From assembly GCF_900091595.1 (NCBI RefSeq), contig NZ_FMCW01000031.1, forward strand, positions 1 through 64,000: a stretch of 64,000 nucleotides of DNA, given 5' to 3'. Numbering within the stretch: the stretch's first letter is position 1; every line of letters begins with the position of its first letter. A program made the translations under genes and the position numbers. Under the pieces are notes generated by a model. That model was not told the DNA's origin, did no database searches, and worked only from the letters and a program-made list of their open reading frames with translations. Positions 7,433 through 14,497 of the stretch are shown here, piece by piece. Source of the DNA: Micromonospora haikouensis. GTDB lineage: Bacteria > Actinomycetota > Actinomycetes > Mycobacteriales > Micromonosporaceae.

Positions 7433-8415
7433 GGGTCACTCTCCTGATAGGTGATGAGGTGGCACAGGGCGGGCAGGCTGCCGTCGGTGAGGCCGGCGAG
7501 CACGTCGGGCAGTTCCGCGAACGGCGAGCTGCCGGTGATCAGCGCGTCGAACGCGGGGTCGGCGAGCAGTTCCAGGGCGAGGGCGAGCCGGTCGGCGTAC
7601 GTGCGGCTGCCCCGGCGGGCCGGGGCGACCATGCCCACCTGGCTGCTGCGCACGGTCAACCGGCCGGAGTGGAACGCCCCGCCCAGCGACAGCCGCACCG
7701 CGCGGTCGCCGTACCAGCTCAGCTCCACCGCCGTACCCTCCGGGGCGAGCAGTTCCAGCGACCGCTGCAGCCCCTCCGAGGTGGCGCTGGCGTGCACGGC
7801 CAGGTCGCGTCCGCCGGTGGCCCGCTCGGGGGTGGCGAAGTCGACGCCGAGCGCGGCGGCGACGGCGGCCCGGGCGGGGTCGGCGTCGACCAGTTCGACC
7901 CGTACCCCGGGGAAGCGGGCGAGCAGCGCGGCGACCCCGCAGCCGACCATGCCCGCGCCGACGACGCTCACCCGGTCGCCGATCAGCGGCGGGGCGTCCC
8001 ACAGGGCGTTGACGGCGGTCTCCACGGTGCCGGCGAGCACCGCGCGGGCCGCCGGCACCCCGTCGGGCACCGGCACCACGGCCGAGGCGGGCACGACGTA
8101 CGCGCTCTGGTGCGGGTGCAGGCAGAACACGGTCCGCCCGCGCAGCTCGGCCGGGCCCTGCTCGACGACGCCGACGCTGAGGTAGCCGTACTTCACGGGG
8201 GCCGGGAAGTCGCCCTCCTGGAACGGGGCGCGCATCGCGGTGTGCTGGTCGACGGGGACCCGGCCGGCGAAGACGAGGGTCTCGGTGCCGCGGCTGACCC
8301 CCGAGTAGCGGGCGCGCACCAGCACCTCGTCGGGGCCGGGGGCGGGCAGCACCGCGGGGCGGATCTCCCCCACCCCGGGCTCACGCAGCCAGAACGCGTA
8401 CGCCTCGCCGGTCAC
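7420..8415 (-). CDS. zinc-type medium-chain dehydrogenase (MDR), atypical metal site
   Basis: 331 residues, first gene of the minus-strand operon. The N-terminal catalytic domain reads YSGVSRGTETLVFAGRVP where classical alcohol dehydrogenases have GxCGTD, so the usual catalytic-zinc Cys is replaced by Ser and the structural-zinc Cys cluster is absent. The Rossmann domain is clear: VSVVGAGMVGCGVAALL around 148-164, with VDADPARAA at the end of the second strand indicating NAD(H) preference. This SGVSRGTE pattern resembles the BchC-like branch of the family. Expected role: oxidation or reduction of an alcohol/ketone on the pathway intermediate. The 122-base gap to the divergent phosphatidyltransferase gene should contain both promoters. 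Confidence 0.8.
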   Translation of the reverse strand: MTGEAYAFWLREPGVGEIRPAVLPAPGPDEVLVRARYSGVSRGTETLVFAGRVPVDQHTAMRAPFQEGDFPAPVKYGYLSVGVVEQGPAELRGRTVFCLHPHQSAYVVPASAVVPVPDGVPAARAVLAGTVETAVNALWDAPPLIGDRVSVVGAGMVGCGVAALLARFPGVRVELVDADPARAAVAAALGVDFATPERATGGRDLAVHASATSEGLQRSLELLAPEGTAVELSWYGDRAVRLSLGGAFHSGRLTVRSSQVGMVAPARRGSRTYADRLALALELLADPAFDALITGSSPFAELPDVLAGLTDGSLPALCHLITYQESDPCSA

Positions 8416-8537
8416 CGGAATGTCCTCGTCGCCACCGTCGTCCTCCTCGCCCGCCGAACCATTTGGCCGGCAGATCCGTGTTGTCTGTCGACAGCCCGTC
8501 GAACAGCAGTCTCTCGATCATCAAACACGGAGGCACG

Positions 8538-9296
8538 GTGCGCAGGGTTCAACACGGTCCGCTGGCAGGACTGGTCAGCCTGTTCGTCCTGCTGGCGGGA
8601 ATCGGCGCGACCGTCGGCCTCGGCCCGGTGGGCTGGCTCGCCGGCACGGCGTACGGGATGGTCCTGTGCGGGCTGCTCGCCCGGGCGCTGCGCGGGGCGG
8701 GCGGCTCCGGCCTGGGGCCGGCGGACGTGGTGACGTTGGGCCGGGCGGTGCTGATCGGCGGGGTGACGGCGCTGGTGGCCGACGGGTTCACCCGAGCCGC
8801 GCCGGTGCCGTTGCTGGTCGGCCTCGCCGCCGTGGCGCTGCTGCTTGACGCCATCGACGGGCAGGTGGCGCGGCGCACCGGCACCGAGAGCGATCTCGGG
8901 GCCCGGTTCGACATGGAGGTCGACGCGTACCTCATCCTGCTGCTGGGCGTGCACCTCGCGCCCACGGCCGGGGGCTGGGTGCTCGCCCTGGGCGCGATGC
9001 GGTACGCCTTCGTGGCGGCCGGCTGGACGTCGCCGTGGCTGCGCGGGACGCTGCCGCCGCGGCAGTGGCGTAAGGTCGTCGCCGCGCTCCAGGGCATCGT
9101 CCTGGCCGTCGCCGCGGCCGGGGTCCTGCCGCCGGTCGCGACGACGGTGCTGCTGGCCGGGGCGTTCGCGCTGCTCGTCGAGTCCTTCGGGCGCGACGTC
9201 GGCTGGCTGTGGCGGCACCGCCCGGTCGCCGCGACCGACGGCGCGGTCCTGCGCCGGGACGAGCCGGTCCGGGTGCCGGCCCACCTGCCGGCCTGA
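8538..9296 (+). CDS. CDP-alcohol phosphatidyltransferase family membrane protein
   Basis: 252 residues from GTG 8538, chosen because GGAGG lies at 8529-8533; a longer upstream reading lacks such a site. Six or so hydrophobic helices surround the family signature DxxDGxxAR(x8)GxxxD(x3)D, seen as DAIDGQVARRTG followed by LGARFDMEVDAY around residues 104-132. All catalytic Asp residues are present. These enzymes displace CMP from a CDP-alcohol with an alcohol acceptor in the membrane to make phospholipids or phosphodiester-linked heads. Followed 32 bases later by the sulfatase gene, forming a two-gene plus-strand unit divergent from the pterin/glycosyltransferase operon. Confidence 0.88.
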   Translation: MRRVQHGPLAGLVSLFVLLAGIGATVGLGPVGWLAGTAYGMVLCGLLARALRGAGGSGLGPADVVTLGRAVLIGGVTALVADGFTRAAPVPLLVGLAAVALLLDAIDGQVARRTGTESDLGARFDMEVDAYLILLLGVHLAPTAGGWVLALGAMRYAFVAAGWTSPWLRGTLPPRQWRKVVAALQGIVLAVAAAGVLPPVATTVLLAGAFALLVESFGRDVGWLWRHRPVAATDGAVLRRDEPVRVPAHLPA

Positions 9297-9328
9297 CCGC
9301 CCACCGGATGCACGGGAGAGAAGACGAC

Positions 9329-11149
9329 GTGACGAACCACCCGGGCGACCCGACCGACGCGGCCGGCGACGACCCGATCCCCGCCACCGGCGACGATCCG
9401 ACGGGCGAGGGCCCCACCGACGCCACCGGCGGCGGCACGGGCGGCGACGAGGGTCGGCGCGCGGCGGACGACGCGGGCCGGCCGGCCGAGGTGCCGGGGC
9501 GGGGTCGACGGGTCCGCCGGGCGGTCGGCGGCCCCCTGGCCGCGCTGCTCGTGGCCGCCGCCCTCACCGCGCCGGACCAGTTGCGGGAGCTGAGCCCGGC
9601 CGCGTTCCTGCGGCTGCCGGTCGAGGCGCTGATCGTCGCCGCCGCTCTGCTCGCCCTGCCGCCGCGCCCCCGCCGGGTGGTCGCCGCGCTGACCGGGGTC
9701 GCGCTGGGGCTGGTCACCGTGGTCAGGCTCACCGACCTGGGCTTCCAGGTCGCCTGGGACCGCCCCTTCGACCTGGTGTCGGACTGGGTGCTGTTCGACG
9801 ACGCGTACGCGTTCCTCGCCGGCTCGGTCGGCCGGGCCGGTGCGGTCGGCGCCGCCGTGGGCGTCGTGCTGCTCGCCGTGGGCCTGCTGGTGGCGTTGGC
9901 GCTGGCCGCGCTGCGCCTGGCCGCGCTGCTCGCCCGGCACGACACCGGGGCGAGGAGGGCCGTCGCGGCGCTGACCGTCGGCTGGGTCGCCTGCGCCGCC
10001 CTCGGGGTGCGGATCGTCCCCGGGGTGCCGGTGGCCGACAGCGGGGCGACCGCCCTGGTCCGCTACCACGCGGTCCAGGTGCGCGGCGGGCTGTCCGACG
10101 GCGACGTGTTCGCCGCCGAGGTCGCCGCCGACCCGTTCCGGGACGCGCCGGGTGACCAGCTGCTGACGGCGCTGCGCGGCAAGGACGTCGTCGTCGCGTT
10201 CGTCGAGAGCTACGGCCGCGACGCGGTGGAGGAGCCGGAGTTCGCGCAGGTCGGCACGGTGCTCGACGAGGGCACCCGGCGGCTGCGGGCGGCCGGGATC
10301 GGATCCCGCAGCGCATACCTCACGTCCCCGACAGCGGGCGGGGGGAGCTGGCTGGCCCACGCCACGCTGCTGTCCGGGCTGTGGATCGACAGCCAGCAGC
10401 GGCACCGCAGCCTGCTCGCCACCGACCGGCTCACCCTCGGCGGGGCGTTCCAGCGGGCGGGCTGGCGGACCGTCGGAGTGATGCCCGGCGCGCTGGCCGA
10501 CTGGCCGGAGGGGAGGTTCTACGGCTACGACCAGTTCTACCCGGCCCGGGAGCTGGGCTACCAGGGGCCGAAGCTGGGCTACTTCCTCATGCCGGACCAG
10601 TACGCCCTGTCGGAGCTGCAGCGCCGCGAGCGGTCGACCCCCGGCCACCCGCCGGTGATGGCCGAGATCCCGCTGACGTCCAGCCACTCACCGTGGACGT
10701 CGTTCCCCCGGGTCATCGACTGGGACGACGTCGGCGACGGCTCGGTCTACCACCGCAACTCGGCGGTGGCCGACGTCGGCGGCAAGCCGGTGCGCCGCAC
10801 CGCCGCCCAGATCCGCGCGGACTACCGGCGCACCGTCGAGTACACGCTCAAGTCGCTGATCTCCTACGTGGAAACCTACGGTGACGACGACCTGGTGCTG
10901 GTCTTCCTCGGCGACCACCAGCCCTCCCCGGTCGTCACCGGCGAGGACGCCAGCCGGGACGTGCCGGTCACCGTCGTGGCCCGCGACCCGAAGGTGCTCG
11001 ACCGGATCGACGGCTGGCAGTGGCAGGACGGGCTGCGGCCCGGTCCGGGCGCGCCGGTGTGGCGGATGGACACCTTCCGGGACCGCTTCCTCACGACGTT
11101 CGGGTCCCGGCCCGACCCCGGAGCGCCGCCGGCCGCCGCGCCGCGCTGA
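9329..11149 (+). CDS. membrane-anchored sulfatase / LTA-synthase-like phosphotransferase
   Basis: 606 residues from GTG 9329 with GGGAGAG eight bases upstream. An acidic, Asp/Gly/Thr-rich leader of about 60 residues is followed by about five hydrophobic segments (to about residue 240) and an extracytoplasmic alkaline-phosphatase-superfamily domain. Its landmarks are FVESYGRD near 290, SPTAGGGSW near 334 (Thr in the nucleophile position, as in LTA synthases rather than Cys/Ser sulfatases), PLTSSHSPW, and VFLGDHQPSP near 527. This architecture transfers phospho-alcohol head groups from phospholipids. With the phosphatidyltransferase just upstream, the pair may build a phosphodiester-modified glycolipid; that is inference. 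Confidence 0.87.
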   Translation: MTNHPGDPTDAAGDDPIPATGDDPTGEGPTDATGGGTGGDEGRRAADDAGRPAEVPGRGRRVRRAVGGPLAALLVAAALTAPDQLRELSPAAFLRLPVEALIVAAALLALPPRPRRVVAALTGVALGLVTVVRLTDLGFQVAWDRPFDLVSDWVLFDDAYAFLAGSVGRAGAVGAAVGVVLLAVGLLVALALAALRLAALLARHDTGARRAVAALTVGWVACAALGVRIVPGVPVADSGATALVRYHAVQVRGGLSDGDVFAAEVAADPFRDAPGDQLLTALRGKDVVVAFVESYGRDAVEEPEFAQVGTVLDEGTRRLRAAGIGSRSAYLTSPTAGGGSWLAHATLLSGLWIDSQQRHRSLLATDRLTLGGAFQRAGWRTVGVMPGALADWPEGRFYGYDQFYPARELGYQGPKLGYFLMPDQYALSELQRRERSTPGHPPVMAEIPLTSSHSPWTSFPRVIDWDDVGDGSVYHRNSAVADVGGKPVRRTAAQIRADYRRTVEYTLKSLISYVETYGDDDLVLVFLGDHQPSPVVTGEDASRDVPVTVVARDPKVLDRIDGWQWQDGLRPGPGAPVWRMDTFRDRFLTTFGSRPDPGAPPAAAPR

Positions 11150-11213
11150 CCGCAGTGCCGTCCGGGCGGGTCAGGCCGCGGTGGCGGTCAGGCCGCGGTG
11201 ACGCCAGGCCGCG

Positions 11214-11519
11214 TCAGGCGGCCTCCCGCCCGGAGCGGGGGTGTTCGGGCCGGGCCGGCGCGGCGGGTCGGGGGCGGGGCGCGGGGGCCTGCGCTGCCGT
11301 CGCGGCGTCGCCCCGGGCCAGCCGCATGGCGCGCTCGGCGTTCAGCAGCGGGTCGCACGGGGCCTGCCGGCCGCCGCAGAGCAGGTTCTGGCAGCGGCCC
11401 GTGGCGTCGGGCTGGTGGGCCTCGGCGACGTCGTACGCCAGCCGCCACAGCAGCGTGTCCGTCACGTCGCTCGGCGGAGCCGTGTCGTGACTGGACCGGT
11501 GGTGCGTTGTGCCGGACAC
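11214..11519 (-). CDS. small Cys-containing hypothetical protein
   Basis: 101 residues starting at GTG 11519, with GAGAGGGG about seven bases upstream. The middle reads DTLLWRLAYDVAEAHQPD and is followed by GRCQNLLCGGRQAPC, three Cys residues within about 15 positions, then LLNAERAMRLAR and a Pro/Ala/Arg-rich tail. The Cys spacing could bind zinc, but it is not a pattern I recognise. No signal peptide or transmembrane helix. I cannot assign a function. The start, ribosome site and sharply different composition of the conserved core against the tail support a real gene. It ends 64 bases from the sulfatase stop (convergent). Confidence 0.6.
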   Translation of the reverse strand: MSGTTHHRSSHDTAPPSDVTDTLLWRLAYDVAEAHQPDATGRCQNLLCGGRQAPCDPLLNAERAMRLARGDAATAAQAPAPRPRPAAPARPEHPRSGREAA

Positions 11520-11728
11520 GCGGAAACCCCTCTCGTCGTCGCTACCCGAACAGGTTGACCGGCATTCCGGCCCGCTAAACCCACCCCGGGCAGGCGGTTG
11601 GTCACACCCCGCCGATTGTCGTTCCCCGCCGCAAATGCGGTTTCCGGCGTCGCCCGGCCCCGAGCACCTCGCACCCGAGTGGTCCAACCAGTTGACGGGT
11701 TGATGTGGGCGGGGCCACACTGCACCGC
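11520..11728. promoter_or_regulatory. divergent control region with FadR-like operator at 11680-11690
   Basis: The 209-base gap between the small Cys protein and the GntR gene holds the perfect palindrome TGGTCCAACCA at 11680-11690, followed by GTTG. FadR-subfamily GntR proteins, the class encoded just downstream, bind TGGTnnnACCA sites (E. coli FadR core TGGTCnGACC). The site lies 39 bases before the GntR ATG, suiting autorepression of the GntR-desaturase-YhhN operon. Confidence 0.6.
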
Positions 11729-12451
11729 ATGACCTTCGTCCCTGTCCCCCGGGGTTCCGTCTCCGACCACGTCTTCGCCCAGCTCCGCGACGCCGTCGTC
11801 AGCGGCGCGTACCGGCCCGGGGACACCCTGCCCGGCGAGCGGGAGCTGGCCGCCGCGTTCGCGGTGAACCGGCACGCCGTGCGCGAGGCGCTGCGCCGCC
11901 TGCAACAGCTCGGCCTGGTCCGGGTCAGCCAGGGCGGCGCGACCCGGGTGCTCGACTGGCGGGTGCACGCGGGGCTCGACCTCGCCCTGTCCCTGGTCCG
12001 CTCCGGCGACGTCCTACCGGTCGACACGCTGGTGCGGGACATGCTGGAGATGCGCGCCTGCATCGGCGTCGACGCCGCCCGGCTCTGCGCCGAACGGGCC
12101 GACGCGGCGACCCGGCAGACCGTCACCCGCGCCGTCGAGGAGTACGCCGCGCTCGCGCCCGACCTGCCCCGGATGGCCGAGGCCAACATCACCCTGTGGC
12201 GGCACGTCGTCCGCGGCTGCGGCAACACCGCGTACCTGCTGGGTTTCAACAGCCTCGTGGCCGGCGCGCTCGCCGTCGGCGAGGTGCCGCCGCAGCGGCG
12301 CGCCGCCGAGCTGCTCGACGTCGCCGGGCACCGGCGGCTCGCCGCCGCGATCGCCGACGGCCGGGGCGACGACGCCGCGCGGCAGGCCCGGTCCCTGCTC
12401 ACCGCCGCCCTCGCCGCCCCCGCCGCGCCGGGACAGGAGTGCCGCGCATGA
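11729..12451 (+). CDS. GntR-family (FadR type, FCD domain) transcriptional regulator
   Basis: 240 residues from ATG 11729. An earlier in-frame GTG at 11705 would lie too close to the operator and has no ribosome site. The N-terminal winged helix is VSDHVFAQLRDAVVSGAYRPGDTLPGERELAAAF-VNRHAVREALRRL (residues 9-60). The C-terminal all-helical FCD ligand-binding domain is about 75-230 (LVRDMLEMRACIGVDAARLCAERA, then AANITLWRHVVRGCGNTAYLLGF). FCD regulators usually sense acyl-CoA or organic acids. The last base of the stop overlaps the ATG of the desaturase gene, so regulator and enzymes are one operon, presumably controlled through the TGGTCCAACCA site upstream. Confidence 0.88.
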   Translation: MTFVPVPRGSVSDHVFAQLRDAVVSGAYRPGDTLPGERELAAAFAVNRHAVREALRRLQQLGLVRVSQGGATRVLDWRVHAGLDLALSLVRSGDVLPVDTLVRDMLEMRACIGVDAARLCAERADAATRQTVTRAVEEYAALAPDLPRMAEANITLWRHVVRGCGNTAYLLGFNSLVAGALAVGEVPPQRRAAELLDVAGHRRLAAAIADGRGDDAARQARSLLTAALAAPAAPGQECRA

Positions 12452-13314
12452 TCCCCGCCGTGCTCTACGCCGTGCCCGCGTTCCTGCTGCTCATCGTCGT
12501 GGAGGCGCTGTCCTACCGGTTCGCCCCCGACGACGACGAACGCGGCTACGAACTGCGCGACACCGCCACGAGCCTCACCATGGGGGCGGGCAGCCAGGTG
12601 ATCGGCTTCCCGTGGAAGCTGCTCACCATCGGCCTGTACGCCGGGCTGTGGACCGTCGCGCCGGTGCAGCTCTCCCCCACCAGCGTCTGGACCTGGGTGC
12701 TGCTGTTCCTCGCCGACGACCTGGCCTACTACTGGTTCCACCGCACCCACCACGAGGTGCGGCTGTTCTGGGCCAGCCACGTGGTGCACCACTCCAGCAG
12801 GTTCTACAACCTGTCGACCGCGCTGCGGCAGAGCTGGACGCCGATGACGTCGCTGCCGTTCTGGCTGCCGCTGGCCCTGCTCGGCATCCCGCCGTGGATG
12901 ATCTTCCTCCAGCAGTCGGTCAGCCTGCTGTACCAGTTCTTCCTGCACACCGAGCGGATCCGGGTGCTGCCCCGGCCGATCGAGTGGGTGTTCAACACCC
13001 CGTCGCACCACCGCGTCCACCACGGCGTGAACGCCGAGTACCTGGACCGCAACTACGGCGGCATCCTGATCGTCTGGGACCGCCTGTTCGGCACCTTCGA
13101 GCCGGAACGCGCCCCCGCCCGGTACGGGCTGACCACGAACATCGGCACCTACCACCCGCTGCGGGTGGCCACCCACGAGTACGCGGCGATCTGGGCCGAC
13201 GTACGCGCGGCGGCGTCCTGGCGGCACCGGCTGGGCCACCTGTTCCGCCGGCCCGGCTGGCGGCCGCTGCCAGGTCCGGCGGGGGCGGTCCGGGCCGCCG
13301 GGGGCACCCGGTGA
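12448..13314 (+). CDS. sterol desaturase / fatty acid hydroxylase family membrane enzyme
   Basis: 288 residues, ATG 12448 overlapping the regulator stop (ATGA). Several hydrophobic helices carry the three-cluster di-iron histidine signature: HRTHH near residue 97, HVVHHSS near 112, and HHRVHHG near 188. These eight or more His residues hold two irons that activate oxygen to hydroxylate or desaturate lipid chains. AEYLDRNYGGILIVWDRLFGTFEPE after the last cluster is typical of the family. Genes of this class next to YhhN-type proteins occur for ether-lipid or sterol-like substrates, but the sequence does not reveal the substrate. Confidence 0.88.
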   Translation: MIPAVLYAVPAFLLLIVVEALSYRFAPDDDERGYELRDTATSLTMGAGSQVIGFPWKLLTIGLYAGLWTVAPVQLSPTSVWTWVLLFLADDLAYYWFHRTHHEVRLFWASHVVHHSSRFYNLSTALRQSWTPMTSLPFWLPLALLGIPPWMIFLQQSVSLLYQFFLHTERIRVLPRPIEWVFNTPSHHRVHHGVNAEYLDRNYGGILIVWDRLFGTFEPERAPARYGLTTNIGTYHPLRVATHEYAAIWADVRAAASWRHRLGHLFRRPGWRPLPGPAGAVRAAGGTR

Positions 13315-14027
13315 GGCGGCTCGCGCCGTTCGGGCTGGTCGCCGCCGTCGAGCTGGTCGGCGTGGCGCTCGACAACCCGGTGCTCCAGTGGCTGGCCAAG
13401 CCGCTGCTGGCCCCGCTGCTGCTGCTCTGGCTGCTGTGGCCCGGCGGTCCCGGTGCCGGGCGGGCCCCCGCCGGGGCGGCGCGCACGGGCGGGCGGCGGC
13501 GCTTCGACGCGTTCGCGCTCGGGCTGGTCTTCGCCACGGCCGGCGACGTGGCGCTGCTGCTGCCCGGCGAACCCGCGTTCCTGGTCGGCATGGGCTTCTT
13601 CCTCGGCACCCAGGTCAGCCTCGTCGTGGCGTTCACCCGGCACCGGCGGCCGCCCGTCGCGGCGGTCGCCGGCTACCTGGCCCTGTGGGCGCTGGCCAAC
13701 GCCGCCCTGTGGGGCCCGCTCGGGGCGCTGCGGCTGCCCGTGCTCGGCTACAGCCTCGCGCTGTGCCTGATGGCCGCCGCGGCGGCCGGCGTCTCGGCGC
13801 GCGCGGCGGCCGGCGGGGCGCTCTTCCTCGTGTCCGACCTGCTGATCGGCGTGGACGCGGCCGGCACCGCCCTGCCCGGCCACGGCCTGCTGGTGATGGG
13901 CACCTACATCGCCGCGCTGCTGCTGCTCACCACGGCGTGGGCGGCGGCCGGCGGCCCGGGTGCGGCCGACCGGCCGCGCCGCACCGGGGCCGGCCGCGCG
14001 GCGCGGCCCGGCCCGGCGGCGCCCTGA
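13311..14027 (+). CDS. YhhN-family (lysoplasmalogenase-like) membrane protein
   Basis: 238 residues starting at GTG 13311, overlapping the desaturase stop by four bases. About eight hydrophobic helices, with the YhhN landmarks FALGLVFATAGDVALLLPG, FLVGMGFFLGTQVSLVVAF and GALFLVSDLLIGVD. Characterised eukaryotic and bacterial members hydrolyse the vinyl-ether bond of lysoplasmalogens; the paired Asp residues (GDVALL, SDLLIGVD) proposed for catalysis are present. A Pro/Arg/Ala-rich cytoplasmic tail of about 25 residues is unusual but common in this GC-rich genome. Together with the di-iron enzyme it suggests turnover of an ether or modified lipid. Confidence 0.85.
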   Translation: MRRLAPFGLVAAVELVGVALDNPVLQWLAKPLLAPLLLLWLLWPGGPGAGRAPAGAARTGGRRRFDAFALGLVFATAGDVALLLPGEPAFLVGMGFFLGTQVSLVVAFTRHRRPPVAAVAGYLALWALANAALWGPLGALRLPVLGYSLALCLMAAAAAGVSARAAAGGALFLVSDLLIGVDAAGTALPGHGLLVMGTYIAALLLLTTAWAAAGGPGAADRPRRTGAGRAARPGPAAP

Positions 14028-14080
14028 CCCGCCGCCGGCCCGCCCCGGTGCGGGGGCGGGCCGGCGGTCGGCGCGGGCGG

Positions 14081-14347
14081 TCAGCGGCGGCGGCCGTACG
14101 CCCCCGCGACGATCGACACGCCGATCGCGGCGAAGACGACCTGGATGAACAGCTCGATCCAGTCGACGCCCGCCGTCTCGTCGACCCCGAGCACCCCGGC
14201 GAAGAGGGTGCCGAGGATCGCGGCCACCACGCCGATGAGCAGGGTGAGCCAGATCGGGATGCTCTGCTTGCCGGGCACGACCAGCCGACCCAGCGCGCCG
14301 ATGATCAGACCGATGATGATGGCGGTGAAGAAACCGGTGACTTCCAC
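14081..14347 (-). CDS. GlsB/YeaQ/YmgE-family stress membrane protein
   Basis: 88 residues from GTG 14347 with GAGAGGA nine bases upstream. Three hydrophobic segments: GFFTAIIIGLIIGALGRLVVPG, IPIWLTLLIGVVAAILGTLFAGVLG, and IELFIQVVFAAIGVSIVAG. The GRLVVPGKQ turn and the glycine-rich helices are diagnostic of this transglycosylase-associated/GlsB family of small membrane proteins linked to general stress. A longer reading upstream is Pro/Arg-rich and unlikely. Monocistronic; convergent with the YhhN gene. Confidence 0.9.
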   Translation of the reverse strand: MEVTGFFTAIIIGLIIGALGRLVVPGKQSIPIWLTLLIGVVAAILGTLFAGVLGVDETAGVDWIELFIQVVFAAIGVSIVAGAYGRRR

Positions 14348-14497
14348 TGGGCCGTTCCTCTCGAGGGGTTGTCGCGTGCACCTCCACCGTGCCCCCGGTG
14401 GCCGGGGCGGCAAACCCGCCACCACCCGGCCGGCGGATTCTTCACCGGACTGTCACGGTCCCGCGCGGCAACCGTCATGCCACCGGCCGGGGCGCGG

